A DNA stretch of 64,000 bases from Sphingomonas sp. Leaf67. Lineage in GTDB: Bacteria > Pseudomonadota > Alphaproteobacteria > Sphingomonadales > Sphingomonadaceae. This document shows, piece by piece, positions 1 to 9,231 of the stretch; position 1 is the first letter of the stretch, and each line of letters begins with the position of its first letter. The DNA lies in assembly GCF_001421965.1 (NCBI RefSeq), contig NZ_LMLP01000021.1, positions 62,001 through 126,000 of the forward strand, given 5' to 3'. The notes under the pieces were generated by a model. The model ran no database searches. It saw only the letters and a program-made list of their open reading frames with translations, and was not told the origin of the DNA. A program made the position numbers and the translations under genes.

Positions 1-1092
1 CGGATCGGGCAGCTCGCCGGTCAGCAGCAGGCGGAGATTCTTCTTGGCGGCGAACACCGCCTTGGCCTCGTCATCGGCGTCGGGGGCGGCGACGACTTCG
101 GTGAAGATGCCGCTGATCGCGCGCGCGGTCTCGCCGTCCAGCGGGCGATTGACGGCGATGATCCCGCCGAACGCCGACACGCTGTCGCAGGCAAGCGCCG
201 CCTGATACGCCTCGATCAGCGTGTTGCCGGTCGCCACGCCACACGGATTGGCATGCTTGACGATAACCACGGTCGGCGGGCCGTCGCGGAATTCGCTGAC
301 CAGCTCCAGCGCCGCATCGGCGTCGTTATAGTTGTTGTAGCTCAGCGCCTTGCCCTGCACCTGTTCGGCTTGGGCGATACCGCGCGCAGCCGGCCCGCGC
401 GGGATATAGAGCGAGGCCGACTGGTGCGGGTTCTCGCCATAGCGCAGTTCTGCGCCACGGGTGAAGGCGAGGGGGAGCGTGTCGGGAAATGCCTGTCCCT
501 GATCGGCGAAGGCGAACCACTGCGCGATCGCCGAGTCATAGGCGGCGGTCGCGGCATAGGCTTTCGCGGCGAACCGGCGACGCGTGGCGAGGCTGGTGCC
601 GCCGTTCGCGTCCAGTTCGGCGATCAGCGCGGCATAGTCGGCGGGATCGGTGACGATCGCGACCGCATCATGGTTCTTCGCGGCCGACCGCACCATCGAA
701 GGACCGCCGATATCGATATTCTCGATGATCGTGTCGCGGTCGGCGCCCTTGGCCACGGTCGCTTCGAACGGATAGAGATTGACGACGACGATATCGATCG
801 CGCCGATGCCATGTTCCTGCATCGATGCGACATGCTCGGCATTGTCGCGCACCGCCAGCAACCCGCCATGGACGATCGGGTGCAGCGTCTTGACCCGGCC
901 GTCCATCATTTCGGGAAAGCCGGTCAGGTCGGAAATGTCGCGGACGGTGAGGCCCGCATCGCGCAGCGCGGCGGCGGTCCCGCCGGTGGACACCAGTTCG
1001 ACACCATGGCGGCTGAGCGCGGTGGCGAGGTCGACGATGCCGCTCTTGTCGGAAACCGAAAGGAGCGCGCGCTGTGCGATGACATGATCCAT
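1..1092 (-). CDS. purH: Bifunctional AICAR transformylase / IMP cyclohydrolase PurH (partial, N-terminal 364 codons)
   Basis: PurH carries out the last two steps of de novo IMP synthesis in the cytoplasm: formylation of AICAR, then ring closure to IMP. The protein starts [18 protein letters not shown], followed by the MGS-like IMP cyclohydrolase domain with [17 protein letters not shown] and [13 protein letters not shown], then the start of the transformylase domain with [21 protein letters not shown] and KHANPCGVA. Full PurH is about 530 residues, so roughly the last 160 lie beyond the left edge of the window. The ATG at 1092 gives the standard N-terminus. The nearest gene upstream is a divergent SDR gene. 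Identity is certain from the motifs; only the 3' end is missing. Confidence 0.97.
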   Translation of the reverse strand, partial: MDHVIAQRALLSVSDKSGIVDLATALSRHGVELVSTGGTAAALRDAGLTVRDISDLTGFPEMMDGRVKTLHPIVHGGLLAVRDNAEHVASMQEHGIGAIDIVVVNLYPFEATVAKGADRDTIIENIDIGGPSMVRSAAKNHDAVAIVTDPADYAALIAELDANGGTSLATRRRFAAKAYAATAAYDSAIAQWFAFADQGQAFPDTLPLAFTRGAELRYGENPHQSASLYIPRGPAARGIAQAEQVQGKALSYNNYNDADAALELVSEFRDGPPTVVIVKHANPCGVATGNTLIEAYQAALACDSVSAFGGIIAVNRPLDGETARAISGIFTEVVAAPDADDEAKAVFAAKKNLRLLLTGELPDP

Positions 1093-1275
1093 GGGCGCGC
1101 CCTTTCGCGCGAATGGCGCGGCGGGGCAAGGGGGCGCGGGTTGCGACCTTTGGGTGGAAGGGGTAGGGTCCGTGCCATACGAACCGGAGTACGGAAGATG
1201 GTCCAGCAGTTCCGCTGAGTGCGACACGATCGGCGGCGAGATGCTGCCCATGACCCTCCATCACCGGAATACCCC

Positions 1276-2055
1276 ATGCAACGTCTGCAATCGAAAATCT
1301 GTGTCGTCACCGGCGCTGCGCGCGGGATCGGCTACGCCATTGCCACGCGCTTCCATGAAGAGCGCGGCGACGTCGTCCTGACCGATATCGACGAAGCCGC
1401 CGGCCGCGCCGCCGCCGATGCGATCGGCTGTCGCTTCCTACGCCTCGACGTTCGCGAGGAAGGGGACTGGGGGCGGTTGGCGCGCGAGGTTCCCGCCGTC
1501 GATGTCGTCGTCAACAACGCCGGCGTCACCGGGTTCGAAGGGGGGATGGTCGCGCACGACCCAGAACATGCGTCGCTGGCGGATTGGCAAGCGGTCCACC
1601 GCGTCAACCTCGACGGAACCTTCCTCGGCTGTCGCTACGCGATCGGCGCCATGAAGGTGGCGGGGTGCGGGTCGATCATCAATATCTCGTCGCGATCGGG
1701 GTTGGTCGGCATTCCCGGCGCAGCAGCCTATGCGTCGTCGAAAGCGGCGATCCGCAACCATAGCAAGAGCGTCGCGCTCTATTGTGCGCAACAAGGATGG
1801 CGCATCCGCTGCAATTCGATCCATCCGGCGGCGATCCTGACCCCGATCTGGGAACCGATGCTGGGCGATGGGCCGGACCGGGAGGCGCGGATGGCGGCAC
1901 TGGTCGCCGACACGCCGCTCAAACGCTTCGGCCTTCCACAAGAGGTCGCGGCAGTGGCGGCGATGCTGGCATCGGACGAAGCGACCTATATCACCGGGAC
2001 CGAGGTCAATATCGATGGCGGGTTGCTTGCCGGATCGGCGGCGTCGCCGGGGTAG
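1276..2055 (+). CDS. SDR family NAD(P)-dependent oxidoreductase
   Basis: Classical short-chain dehydrogenase/reductase of 259 residues. The Rossmann motif TGAARGIG lies at residues 12-19 and Asp37 ends beta-2, which favours NAD(H) over NADP(H). NNAG is at 80-83, and the catalytic set is N111, S139, Y152 and K156 (YASSK). The C-terminal segment ([13 protein letters not shown]) is the usual SDR ending. The substrate cannot be read from sequence; homologs are often described as 3-beta-hydroxysteroid or 3-oxoacyl-ACP-type reductases. An in-frame start exists upstream at 1219, but the ATG at 1276 gives the standard length before the Rossmann fold. The gene lies alone on the plus strand between purH and the heparinase-like gene, ending 6 bases before the latter's stop codon. 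Confidence 0.9.
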   Translation: MQRLQSKICVVTGAARGIGYAIATRFHEERGDVVLTDIDEAAGRAAADAIGCRFLRLDVREEGDWGRLAREVPAVDVVVNNAGVTGFEGGMVAHDPEHASLADWQAVHRVNLDGTFLGCRYAIGAMKVAGCGSIINISSRSGLVGIPGAAAYASSKAAIRNHSKSVALYCAQQGWRIRCNSIHPAAILTPIWEPMLGDGPDREARMAALVADTPLKRFGLPQEVAAVAAMLASDEATYITGTEVNIDGGLLAGSAASPG

Positions 2056-2061
2056 CTCTCC

Positions 2062-3798
2062 CTACCGCGCCCGGTGAAACCGCCATGAAAAGTCATGCCC
2101 GCCCGGCGGCGTCGTGCCCGACAGCACCAGCTGGAACGTCGCGACCGGCAGGCCGCTTTCGTCGATCCACAGGCTTTCCTCGACGCCCAGCGTCGCCCCT
2201 CTGCAGCGGAATTGCCACACCGGCCCGTCGGGCACGCGCAGGAATGCGGCCTGCCCGTCGGGGGTCGGGGCGATCTCGATCCCCGGGGCCAGATGAAAGC
2301 GCGCGACGAAGCTCGTCTCGCCCTTGCGCCCGCGCCGGCCGGTCGGGATCAGCATGTCCTCGCCCTGCACGTCGCGGCCGTCGGCGGACAGGGTCAGCAC
2401 GCGGCGATGCTGGAAGCCCAGCCGCTTGGCATAGCCGTCATGCGCGACCTCGATCCGGCTGATCGCGTCACTTTCCTGCCGGGCCATGTCGACCACGCCG
2501 ACGCCCTTGCCCAGCGATCCGTCGGCATGGATCGCGGTCGAATTGGTGTCGTCGAGGACCAGTGTCGAATGCGCCGCCGTCGTGCGCAGCGCACGGCGCA
2601 GATCGGCCGAAAGGGTGAGCAGCGCCGCCGCCGCCCCGCCGCAATTCACCACGATGCGCTGGCCCTGATCGGACAGTTCGAACGCCAGCGTCGACGCACA
2701 TCCCTCGCGCGCGGCGCGCGCCACCGGCGGCGGCGCGGAATCGACGATCAGCACGGTGCGCCCCGCCGCCAGCCGCTGATAGCCCCAGTCGCTGGCATGG
2801 CGCAGCGGCCGGGTGCGTACGCCGGTCGCGGCGACGACATCGGCGATGCGGTCGCCATCGACCGGCCCCGATCCCTGCCAGCAGGCAAGGCCACCCTCGC
2901 CATGCGCCACGCCCAGCAGCGCCGCGACCATCCGGGTCAGCGCCAGTTGCTGCGCTTCGGGCACATCGAGCCGCCGCGCGGCATAGATTTCGCGCAAAGC
3001 GGTCAGCGTCATCACGACGTCGAGCTGGTCGGCGGGCGACCGGCTGACGATGCCGCCATCGTCGAACACGCCGGTGGTCAGCGCCCGCGCCAGGCCGTTC
3101 TCGCCAAAGCCGCGCCGCGGATCGCCGCCCGGAATGACGAGGCCGGCGGCGACCACCCCCGCCCATGCCGTGATCGCGCGGATGCCCGCCGGTGCCTTGC
3201 CCGCCTCACCGTCCAGATGCCGGGCGGCGCGGGCGATGGTGTTGAGCACGCGCGAGCGATAGACGAGGTCGGTCGACGACAGGATCAGCGGCGCGTGCGC
3301 GATCCAGAACAGCATCCGCCGCCCGGTCAGGTGCGCGCTCCAGGCCGGTTCCGACACCCGGTCGCCATGCGCGTTCAGCCATTGCAGCATCAGCGTCTCG
3401 GCGATCGGCACCGCCGTCACCCGCGGCGCGACGCTCGACAGGTCGCGCAGCCACGCAAAGCCGTGCAGATGCTCGGCAAACGCCGTCGAGAATTTCGGCC
3501 GGTCGAGCCCCAGCCGGTCGATCGGGACGCTTTCGCCGCGGAACATCAACTGCCCCGCCAGCAGCGCCTGTCCGCGCGCCAGATCGCCGAGGAAGGGATC
3601 ATCGGCGATCGCGATCAGCTTGAGCGGATGCCGCCCCTTCAGCCTTAGCCCGTGCAGCGGCGTGCGCCATGCCAGCCGTTGCAGCTTTTCGGCGATGCGT
3701 TCGGACAGCGACAGCCCGGTGCCCCCGCCCTGCCGGACCAGCCGTTTGCCGACGTCGATCCCGTCGCGCGGTTCGTCGATCGGCTGGGGCGGGATCAT
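2062..3798 (-). CDS. Heparinase II/III family protein
   Basis: 578 residues with an alpha-helical N-terminal toroid domain and a C-terminal heparinase II/III beta-sandwich domain (about residues 330-570, including [18 protein letters not shown] and the closing [10 protein letters not shown]). The family contains polysaccharide lyases acting on uronic-acid polymers, but many alphaproteobacterial members sit beside purH and rpe with no known substrate. No convincing signal peptide is visible, so a periplasmic location is not supported by the N-terminus. The start codon overlaps the rpe stop by 4 bases (ATGA), so the two are probably translationally coupled. The exact polysaccharide substrate is unknown. 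Confidence 0.85.
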   Translation of the reverse strand: MIPPQPIDEPRDGIDVGKRLVRQGGGTGLSLSERIAEKLQRLAWRTPLHGLRLKGRHPLKLIAIADDPFLGDLARGQALLAGQLMFRGESVPIDRLGLDRPKFSTAFAEHLHGFAWLRDLSSVAPRVTAVPIAETLMLQWLNAHGDRVSEPAWSAHLTGRRMLFWIAHAPLILSSTDLVYRSRVLNTIARAARHLDGEAGKAPAGIRAITAWAGVVAAGLVIPGGDPRRGFGENGLARALTTGVFDDGGIVSRSPADQLDVVMTLTALREIYAARRLDVPEAQQLALTRMVAALLGVAHGEGGLACWQGSGPVDGDRIADVVAATGVRTRPLRHASDWGYQRLAAGRTVLIVDSAPPPVARAAREGCASTLAFELSDQGQRIVVNCGGAAAALLTLSADLRRALRTTAAHSTLVLDDTNSTAIHADGSLGKGVGVVDMARQESDAISRIEVAHDGYAKRLGFQHRRVLTLSADGRDVQGEDMLIPTGRRGRKGETSFVARFHLAPGIEIAPTPDGQAAFLRVPDGPVWQFRCRGATLGVEESLWIDESGLPVATFQLVLSGTTPPGGHDFSWRFHRAR

Positions 3799-4454
3799 GC
3801 GCCCCGCAATGCGGCGATGTTCGCGGCATAGGCGGTCGGCCCGCCGGTAAAGGTCGCAGTGCCGGCGACGAGGCAGTCGGCCCCCGCCGCGATCGCCTTC
3901 GGCGCGGTCGCGCGGTCGATGCCGCCATCGACCTGCAGATCGATCGGCCGGCCGGTCGCATCGATTCGCGCCCGCAGCGCTTCGATCTTGCGCAACTGGC
4001 TGTCGATGAACTTCTGCCCGCCGAACCCCGGATTGACGCTCATCACCAGCAACAGGTCGGTGAGATCGATCACCTGATCGACGACCTCGACCGGGGTGCC
4101 GGGATTGAGCACCACGCCGGCGCGCTTGCCCAGTGCCTTGATCCGTTGCAGCGTGCGGTGGAGGTGCGGCCCCGATTCCGGGTGGACCGACAGGATGTCG
4201 GCCCCGGCCTCGGCGAATGCTTCGACCAGCGGATCGACCGGCGATACCATCAGGTGGACGTCGAACGGCTTGGGGCTATGCGGGCGCAGCGCCTTCACCA
4301 CTGCCGGCCCGATCGTCAGATTGGGGACGAAATGCCCGTCCATGACGTCGATATGGATCCAGTCGGCCCCGGCCGTGTCGATGGCACGGACTTCCTCGCC
4401 CAGCTTGGCGAAATCGGCGGACAGGATGGACGGGGCGATACGGACGGGCTGCAT
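3795..4454 (-). CDS. rpe: Ribulose-phosphate 3-epimerase
   Basis: Interconverts ribulose 5-phosphate and xylulose 5-phosphate in the pentose phosphate pathway. The 219-residue TIM barrel shows the family signatures: [16 protein letters not shown] near the N-terminus, [16 protein letters not shown] (metal ligand His and catalytic Asp), [19 protein letters not shown] and the phosphate-binding QVDGGI with VAGTATF. The start at 4454 (MQPVRIAPS) matches family N-termini; the reading frame stays open upstream but that part is unrelated. It follows rsmB by 70 bases and overlaps the heparinase-like gene by 4 bases, suggesting an rsmB-rpe-heparinase operon. Confidence 0.96.
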   Translation of the reverse strand: MQPVRIAPSILSADFAKLGEEVRAIDTAGADWIHIDVMDGHFVPNLTIGPAVVKALRPHSPKPFDVHLMVSPVDPLVEAFAEAGADILSVHPESGPHLHRTLQRIKALGKRAGVVLNPGTPVEVVDQVIDLTDLLLVMSVNPGFGGQKFIDSQLRKIEALRARIDATGRPIDLQVDGGIDRATAPKAIAAGADCLVAGTATFTGGPTAYAANIAALRGA

Positions 4455-4524
4455 GAAATTCGTCCTAGCATGGTTGATTGTCGCGGCAAGGCTTGGGGTT
4501 CGCACACCGCACGAACCCCGTTCC

Positions 4525-5784
4525 TCAACGCCGCCGCAACCGCACGATGAAGAACCCGTCCATCCCGCCCTGTTCCGCCAGCATCCCCGGCAACGTCCGC
4601 ACATAGCCGTCGGCGTGCGGCGCAACCCCGGCGGGCAGTTCGTCCGCGCTCGCCGGCTCGACCGCATAGTCGCTCCGCCCCGACAGGAACCGCGCCAGCT
4701 GCGCCTCGCCCTCGGCCGGCTCCAGCGAACAGGTCGCATAGACCAGCCGCCCGCCCGGCTTCACCCAGTCGGCGGCGCGCGCCAGCAACCGCGCCTGCAA
4801 CGCCGCCGTTTCGGCGATCACGCTCGGGCGCACCCGGTGCAGCACATCGGGGTGGCGGCGGAAGATGCCGGTCGCGCTGCACGGCGCGTCGAGCAGCACC
4901 GCGTCCGCCGGCACGCCCGGCTTCCACACCAGCGCATCACCGGTGACGACCGACGCCGTCAGCCCGGTCCGCTGCAGATTCTCGCGCAACCGCCCCATCC
5001 GGCTTTCCGAATTGTCGAGCGCGGTCACATCCCACCCGGCGGCGGCGAGTTGCAGCGTCTTGCCGCCCGGTGCCGCGCACAGGTCGATCGCGGTGCCCGG
5101 CCCGGTTCCCAGCAGCCGCGCCGGGATCGACGCCGCCAGATCCTGCACCCACCATTCGCCCTCGGCATAGCCGGGAACGTCGGGAATCGATCCCGCATCG
5201 TGCAGCCGCCGGTGGTGCGGGGCCAGCGTCGTGCCCTCCGGCCCCGCCTCGCCTTTCAACGACAGGTCGACCGGCGGCTGCTGTGCGATGGCGTGCGCGG
5301 CGGCGATCACCATGTCCTCGCCCCACGCCGCACACCAGCGGGCATCGGTGTCGGCGGGCAGCGTCGCCGCGTCGGGCAGCCGGGCATTGCCGCGCATCAG
5401 CGTGCCGAACACCCCGTGGACCAGCTTGCGCGGACCGCCCTCGACCAGCGGCAGCACCGTCGCGATCGCGGCATGCGGCGGCGTGTTCAGCACCAGCGCC
5501 TGCCCCAGCGCGATGCGCAGCACGAACCGTGCCTTGGCATCGTCGGGCAGGGGGCGCTGCGTCGCGCTGTCGATCAGCGCGTCGAGATCGGGCAGCCGCC
5601 GCAGCACCGCCGCCGCGATGGCATGGGCAAGGCCGCGATCCTCGCGTCGGTCGAGTTCCTGCGTGGCCTTCGCCAATGCGGCCTCCAGCGGCAGTCCGCG
5701 CCGGATGACGGCATCGAGCAGCCGCAGCGCGGCGCGGCGCGCGGCAAGGCCCGGCGCTTCGGGGGCGAGTTGCGGGCGGGCCAT
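4525..5784 (-). CDS. rsmB: 16S rRNA (cytosine-C5)-methyltransferase, RsmB/NOP family
   Basis: 419 residues. The N-terminal 140 or so form a NusB-like RNA-binding domain, followed by a Rossmann methyltransferase domain. Motif I is [10 protein letters not shown] at 234-243. The two catalytic cysteines of m5C methyltransferases are present: Cys302 in DAPCSATG (nucleophile region, motif IV) and Cys352 in YATCSLEP (motif VI). The family methylates C967 of 16S rRNA in Escherichia coli. The C-terminus [13 protein letters not shown] is typical. It is the first gene of a minus-strand group leading into rpe. RsmB is the best match because of the NusB domain, although specificity is inferred from the family. 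Confidence 0.9.
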   Translation of the reverse strand: MARPQLAPEAPGLAARRAALRLLDAVIRRGLPLEAALAKATQELDRREDRGLAHAIAAAVLRRLPDLDALIDSATQRPLPDDAKARFVLRIALGQALVLNTPPHAAIATVLPLVEGGPRKLVHGVFGTLMRGNARLPDAATLPADTDARWCAAWGEDMVIAAAHAIAQQPPVDLSLKGEAGPEGTTLAPHHRRLHDAGSIPDVPGYAEGEWWVQDLAASIPARLLGTGPGTAIDLCAAPGGKTLQLAAAGWDVTALDNSESRMGRLRENLQRTGLTASVVTGDALVWKPGVPADAVLLDAPCSATGIFRRHPDVLHRVRPSVIAETAALQARLLARAADWVKPGGRLVYATCSLEPAEGEAQLARFLSGRSDYAVEPASADELPAGVAPHADGYVRTLPGMLAEQGGMDGFFIVRLRRR

Positions 5785-5877
5785 TCAGCGGCGCTCCGGC
5801 GAAGTTGGTCGATCGATCACTTGATTCCTGTCGCTGGTCCGCCAAGTGCATCCTGACGAACCGTGAAGGAGTCTCCT

Positions 5878-6045
5878 ATGGGCACCCGACCCCCGCATGT
5901 GAAGCCACCCGCGCACCTCTCCAAATCGCCGCCGGTGCCGACCCCCGAACCGATCCCGCCCAAACCGGACGCCGACGACCCGCTGGGATTGAGCCCGACG
6001 CGCTATGGCGACTGGACGCACAAGGGCATTGCGGTCGATTTTTGA
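5878..6045 (+). CDS. DUF1674 protein, succinate dehydrogenase assembly factor 4 (SDHAF4)-like
   Basis: Small 55-residue protein, proline-rich in the first half and ending in the conserved DUF1674 block (DPLGLSPTRYGDWTHKGIAVDF region, residues about 34-55). In mitochondria the homolog SDHAF4/Sdh8 binds the flavinated SdhA subunit and helps complex II assembly; the same role is inferred here. The start at 5878 is chosen because AAGGAG lies 6 bases upstream; an in-frame GTG at 5863 would place that ribosome binding site inside the coding region. It is transcribed away from rsmB, and no sdh genes are nearby. Confidence 0.82.
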   Translation: MGTRPPHVKPPAHLSKSPPVPTPEPIPPKPDADDPLGLSPTRYGDWTHKGIAVDF

Positions 6046-6271
6046 GGGGGCGGCACGGAGTATTCGCATTCCCGCTTCCCCGTCGAAATTGGCAGTTTGG
6101 GGAATTGCAAATCGGGAACGGGTTTTGGGAAAGCGGAACCCGCAGGGGTCTGTCAGCGCGATTGGGGCGATCAGATTGTCGTCACAGGTTCCCAGTCGGG
6201 AAGGCCGCCGCACGTTGACCCCATGAGCGAACCACGCAATTGTCGAACCGTGAATAGTCGTCGGGATCGTC
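6046..6271. other. Intergenic region before the methyltransferase gene, no gene seen
   Basis: The 226 bases between the SDHAF4-like gene and the methyltransferase gene hold no convincing coding sequence on either strand. They are visibly less GC-rich than the surroundings, and this bias continues into the following gene. Short partial inverted repeats around 6080-6140 (GGGAA/TTCCC blocks) are too imperfect to call a terminator. No ribosome binding site consensus stands out directly before the ATG at 6272. Confidence 0.5.
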
Positions 6272-7060
6272 ATGGTGGATAGCGAGCAGAACTACCTACG
6301 TGATGTGCAGTACCGCTTCCCTGATAGGCTCAAGGCCCGTTCGGTGCTGCATAATCGCTACGGGCGGGGTGACTGGTTTGAATGGCTGGCGGCACACATC
6401 CCAATACCAGCAGGCGCAACGGTTGCAGACGTAGGATGCGGCGCGGGATCATTTTGGACAAATGCGCCTCAAACCCTTCCGGTCGACTTGAGGCTGCGCC
6501 TGTTCGATCTTTCGACGGGCATGGTCCAGGCGGCCCGTACCTCCATCAACGCCCTGCATCGGTGGGTAGACGTTGAAGTCGCGGTCGCTGATGCGGTGGC
6601 GTTACCCATTGTCGATGCTAGCGCCGATACGACGATCGCGGTGCATATGCTCTATCACCTCGCCGACCCCGCTGCCGGCCTCCGGGAGATGGCACGCATC
6701 ACTCGCGCGAACGGCACCGTTGCGGTCGTTCTCAATTCGGCGGGCACGATGGCGGAGTTGTCGGCGTTGGCGCGGGCACCGTTCGGCAACGCTCCCGATC
6801 CGCGCCCGGAAGCCCTATCCTCTGAGCAGGGTCTTGCGCTGATGCAGCGCGTGTTTCCCTACGTCGATGTCGTTCGGTACGAAGATCTCCTCCGCGTCAC
6901 CGATCCAGTTGACCTACTCGGCTATCTTACCAGCCTTCCTTTTGCCGACGAGCCGGGTGTGCCCAAGAAGCTTGCCAACGCCGTGGCGGAGGCGTTCGAG
7001 CGCGCAAACGGGGTTTTTACGATCACCAAGGCATCCGAACTGCTCTTGGGGCGGAAGTAG
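6272..7060 (+). CDS. Class I SAM-dependent methyltransferase
   Basis: 262 residues with a methyltransferase type 11/25 fold. Motif I VADVGCGAGSFW lies near residues 50-61, the acidic end of beta-2 is LRLFDLSTGM, and a DAVALPIVDASADTTIAVHMLYHL block follows as the motif II/III region. The C-terminal segment may form a substrate lid. No acceptor can be predicted. The gene stands alone, uses more A/T-ending codons than its neighbours and is preceded by a less GC-rich spacer, consistent with recent acquisition, though amelioration or weak selection would look similar. Confidence is high for the fold and low for the substrate. Confidence 0.82.
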   Translation: MVDSEQNYLRDVQYRFPDRLKARSVLHNRYGRGDWFEWLAAHIPIPAGATVADVGCGAGSFWTNAPQTLPVDLRLRLFDLSTGMVQAARTSINALHRWVDVEVAVADAVALPIVDASADTTIAVHMLYHLADPAAGLREMARITRANGTVAVVLNSAGTMAELSALARAPFGNAPDPRPEALSSEQGLALMQRVFPYVDVVRYEDLLRVTDPVDLLGYLTSLPFADEPGVPKKLANAVAEAFERANGVFTITKASELLLGRK

Positions 7061-7195
7061 GCGTCCCAGGCCACCTTTCTCGCTTCTCGATGCCAATCGG
7101 GATAGCGGCGACCTTACCCCTTCGCCCACCAACCTTCACCCCGGCAATTCCATTGCGCCCATGGAACGAACGCCCGCGTTCCGACTTATCCAAAA

Positions 7196-9022
7196 ATGGT
7201 CAGGCTCGCGCGCCCGTGGCGGTTCATCCTTGGCGGCATCCTCGGCCTCGCACTCCTCCTCCTGCTGATCCTCGCCGCCTTCCCCTGGGGCGTGCTGCGC
7301 GACCGGGTCAGCGCGCGGCTGGCGCAGCGGTTCGGGTCGGACGTGTCGATCGGCACGATCGAACGGGTCGAGGCCTTGTCCTTTTCCCCCACGCTGATCG
7401 TCCGCGACCTGACCATCGCGCAGCCCAGCTGGGCGGGGCAGGGCGATCTGGTCCGGCTGAACCGCGTCGATTTCCGGTTCGAGGTCCTGCCGATGCTGCG
7501 CGGCAGGTTCGATCTTCAGGCGCTGGCGATCGATGGCGGGCGCGTCGCGATGGTCCGCACCCGCGACGGGCGCAAGAACTGGCAACCCGACAAACGTGGG
7601 CAGAAAAGTTCGGCGGCGGCGATCACCAGCCTGTCGATCCGCGACCTCGTGATCGACTATCGCGACGCGGTGCAGAACCGCCGCTTCGCCGTCACCGTCG
7701 CATCCGATGCAAAGGGCTTTCGCGCGCAGGGGAACGGCGCGATCGACAACCGCCCGGTGCAGGTCGCGTTGACCGGCCCGGCCATCACCGGCGACGGGCC
7801 ATGGCCGTTCCGGGCGCGGGTCGACGGCCCGACCATCACCGTCGATGCGAAGGGGGTCATGGCCTCCCCGCTCGGCACCAACCGCATGACCGTCGACCTG
7901 ACCGCGCGCGCCAACGACCTCAAGACGCTCGACGCGCTGATCGAGGCCGGTCTGTTCGGGACCCAGCCGGTGAAGCTGACCGCGCGCGTCCGCCACGACG
8001 ATCCGACGTGGGTCATCGAACGGCTGTCGGGCACGATCGGCCGGTCGAGCCTGACGTCGGCGAACGCGACGATCGGCAAGGATGGCGAGCGGACGAAGAT
8101 CGACGGCAGCCTGCGCTTCGCCGACCTGTCGTTCGACGACCTCGCCACCGACGAAGGCCGTGCCCGCGCCATCGCGATCGAACGCCGCATCGGCCCGCGC
8201 GTGGTGCCCGGCACCCGCATCAACCTTGCCAAGATGGGCGATCTCGACGGGCGGCTGGCGATCCGCGTCGACCGGCTGCTCGACATGGCGGGCCTGCGCA
8301 GCCTCGATACCGTGCTGGCGATCGACCACCGCCGCCTGACCGTCGCGCCGCTGACGGTGCGGCTGGCGCAGGGGCGGATTACCGGGCAGGTGATCGTCGA
8401 CCAGCGCGAACGGACGACGCCCCGCGCCACCTTCGACCTGAAGCTGGTCGATTCGCGCATCTCGACCTTTGCCGGCGGCGCGCCGGTCGATGCCCCCTTG
8501 CGGGCAAAGCTGAAGCTGGTCGGTAGCGGCGACACGATCCGCGAGGCGATCGGGCGGTCGGACGGCATGATCGGCTTCGCGGCGGCGGGCGGGACCCTTC
8601 CGGCGAAGATGGCGTCGCTGCTCGGTGCCGATGTCGCACGCGGGCTGACCACCGACGACGATGCCCGCGCCCGGCTGCGCTGTCTCGGACTACGGCTAAA
8701 CGTCACCAATGGCATCGGCCGGATCGACCCGATGCTGATCGACACCTCGCGCGCGCAGACGCGGGGGCAGGGGGTGGTGCGCCTGTCCGACGAACGCCTG
8801 TCGATCGCGCTGACCGGTAGCCCCAAGCAACGCACGCTGCTCCACCTCGACCAGCCGGTCCGCATCGGCGGCCGTATCCAGAGCCCCGACATCCGCATCC
8901 CGCCCGGCGTGAAGAGCGCGGGCGGCATCCTGCGCATGATCGGCCGCGCGATCGGCGGCGACGACACCCCGCGCGCCGGCAACGCCGATTGCGGCGCGCT
9001 GGTCCGGCGGGTGCTGCGATAA
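7196..9022 (+). CDS. AsmA family protein
   Basis: 608-residue inner-membrane-anchored protein. An uncleaved N-terminal anchor (FILGGILGLALLLLLILAA, about residues 10-28) is followed by a long periplasmic part typical of the AsmA/YhjG group: repeated beta-strand-rich segments such as SFSPTLIVRDLTIAQPSW and LAIDGGRVAMVRTRDG at the front and a DUF-AsmA-like C-terminal section ending in GADxxxALVRRVL-type sequence. AsmA-like proteins belong to the VPS13/chorein-related bridge superfamily and are implicated in phospholipid transport to the outer membrane. The function here is inferred from the family. The start at 7196 sits directly before the membrane anchor. No co-transcribed partner is visible. 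Confidence 0.86.
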   Translation: MVRLARPWRFILGGILGLALLLLLILAAFPWGVLRDRVSARLAQRFGSDVSIGTIERVEALSFSPTLIVRDLTIAQPSWAGQGDLVRLNRVDFRFEVLPMLRGRFDLQALAIDGGRVAMVRTRDGRKNWQPDKRGQKSSAAAITSLSIRDLVIDYRDAVQNRRFAVTVASDAKGFRAQGNGAIDNRPVQVALTGPAITGDGPWPFRARVDGPTITVDAKGVMASPLGTNRMTVDLTARANDLKTLDALIEAGLFGTQPVKLTARVRHDDPTWVIERLSGTIGRSSLTSANATIGKDGERTKIDGSLRFADLSFDDLATDEGRARAIAIERRIGPRVVPGTRINLAKMGDLDGRLAIRVDRLLDMAGLRSLDTVLAIDHRRLTVAPLTVRLAQGRITGQVIVDQRERTTPRATFDLKLVDSRISTFAGGAPVDAPLRAKLKLVGSGDTIREAIGRSDGMIGFAAAGGTLPAKMASLLGADVARGLTTDDDARARLRCLGLRLNVTNGIGRIDPMLIDTSRAQTRGQGVVRLSDERLSIALTGSPKQRTLLHLDQPVRIGGRIQSPDIRIPPGVKSAGGILRMIGRAIGGDDTPRAGNADCGALVRRVLR

Positions 9023-9110
9023 CGCTTTCCTACAGGCCGTCCCGGCGGCAGGATCGCCGGTGCGTGTCGTGCGCCTGCTCTTTGACATCCGTCCGATCCG
9101 CCCTCCGCGC

Positions 9111-9229
9111 CGCTATGCCGCCAACCGCGCGCGAGTGTGACCTTTGTGACCTTTGATCCCGTAGGTGACGCGCGATCCGCTACATCGCCAACCGCGTGCG
9201 AGTGTGACCTTCGTGACCTTTGATGCCGT
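9111..9229. repeat. Direct repeat, two copies of a 52-base unit 67 bases apart
   Basis: Copy 1 spans 9111-9162 and copy 2 spans 9178-9229, differing at only a few positions. Each contains GCGAGTGTGACC followed by the internal doublet TTTGTGACCTTTGAT or TTCGTGACCTTTGAT, so TGACCTT itself is repeated within each unit. The element fills the gap between the convergent asmA-type and CoA transferase genes, ending 2 bases before the latter's stop codon. Read from the minus strand the doublet would encode KVTKVT-like peptide, but no gene uses it. I recall similar GTGACCTTTGTGACC-type intergenic repeats from sphingomonad genomes; this was not checked. Its role (transcript end, mRNA structure or selfish repeat) is unknown. 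Confidence 0.85.
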
Positions 9230-9231
9230 GG

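Noticed and set aside
9111..9229. Two-copy repeat considered as a CRISPR remnant
   Set aside because: Only two copies, the repeat is longer than the gap between them, and there are no cas genes.
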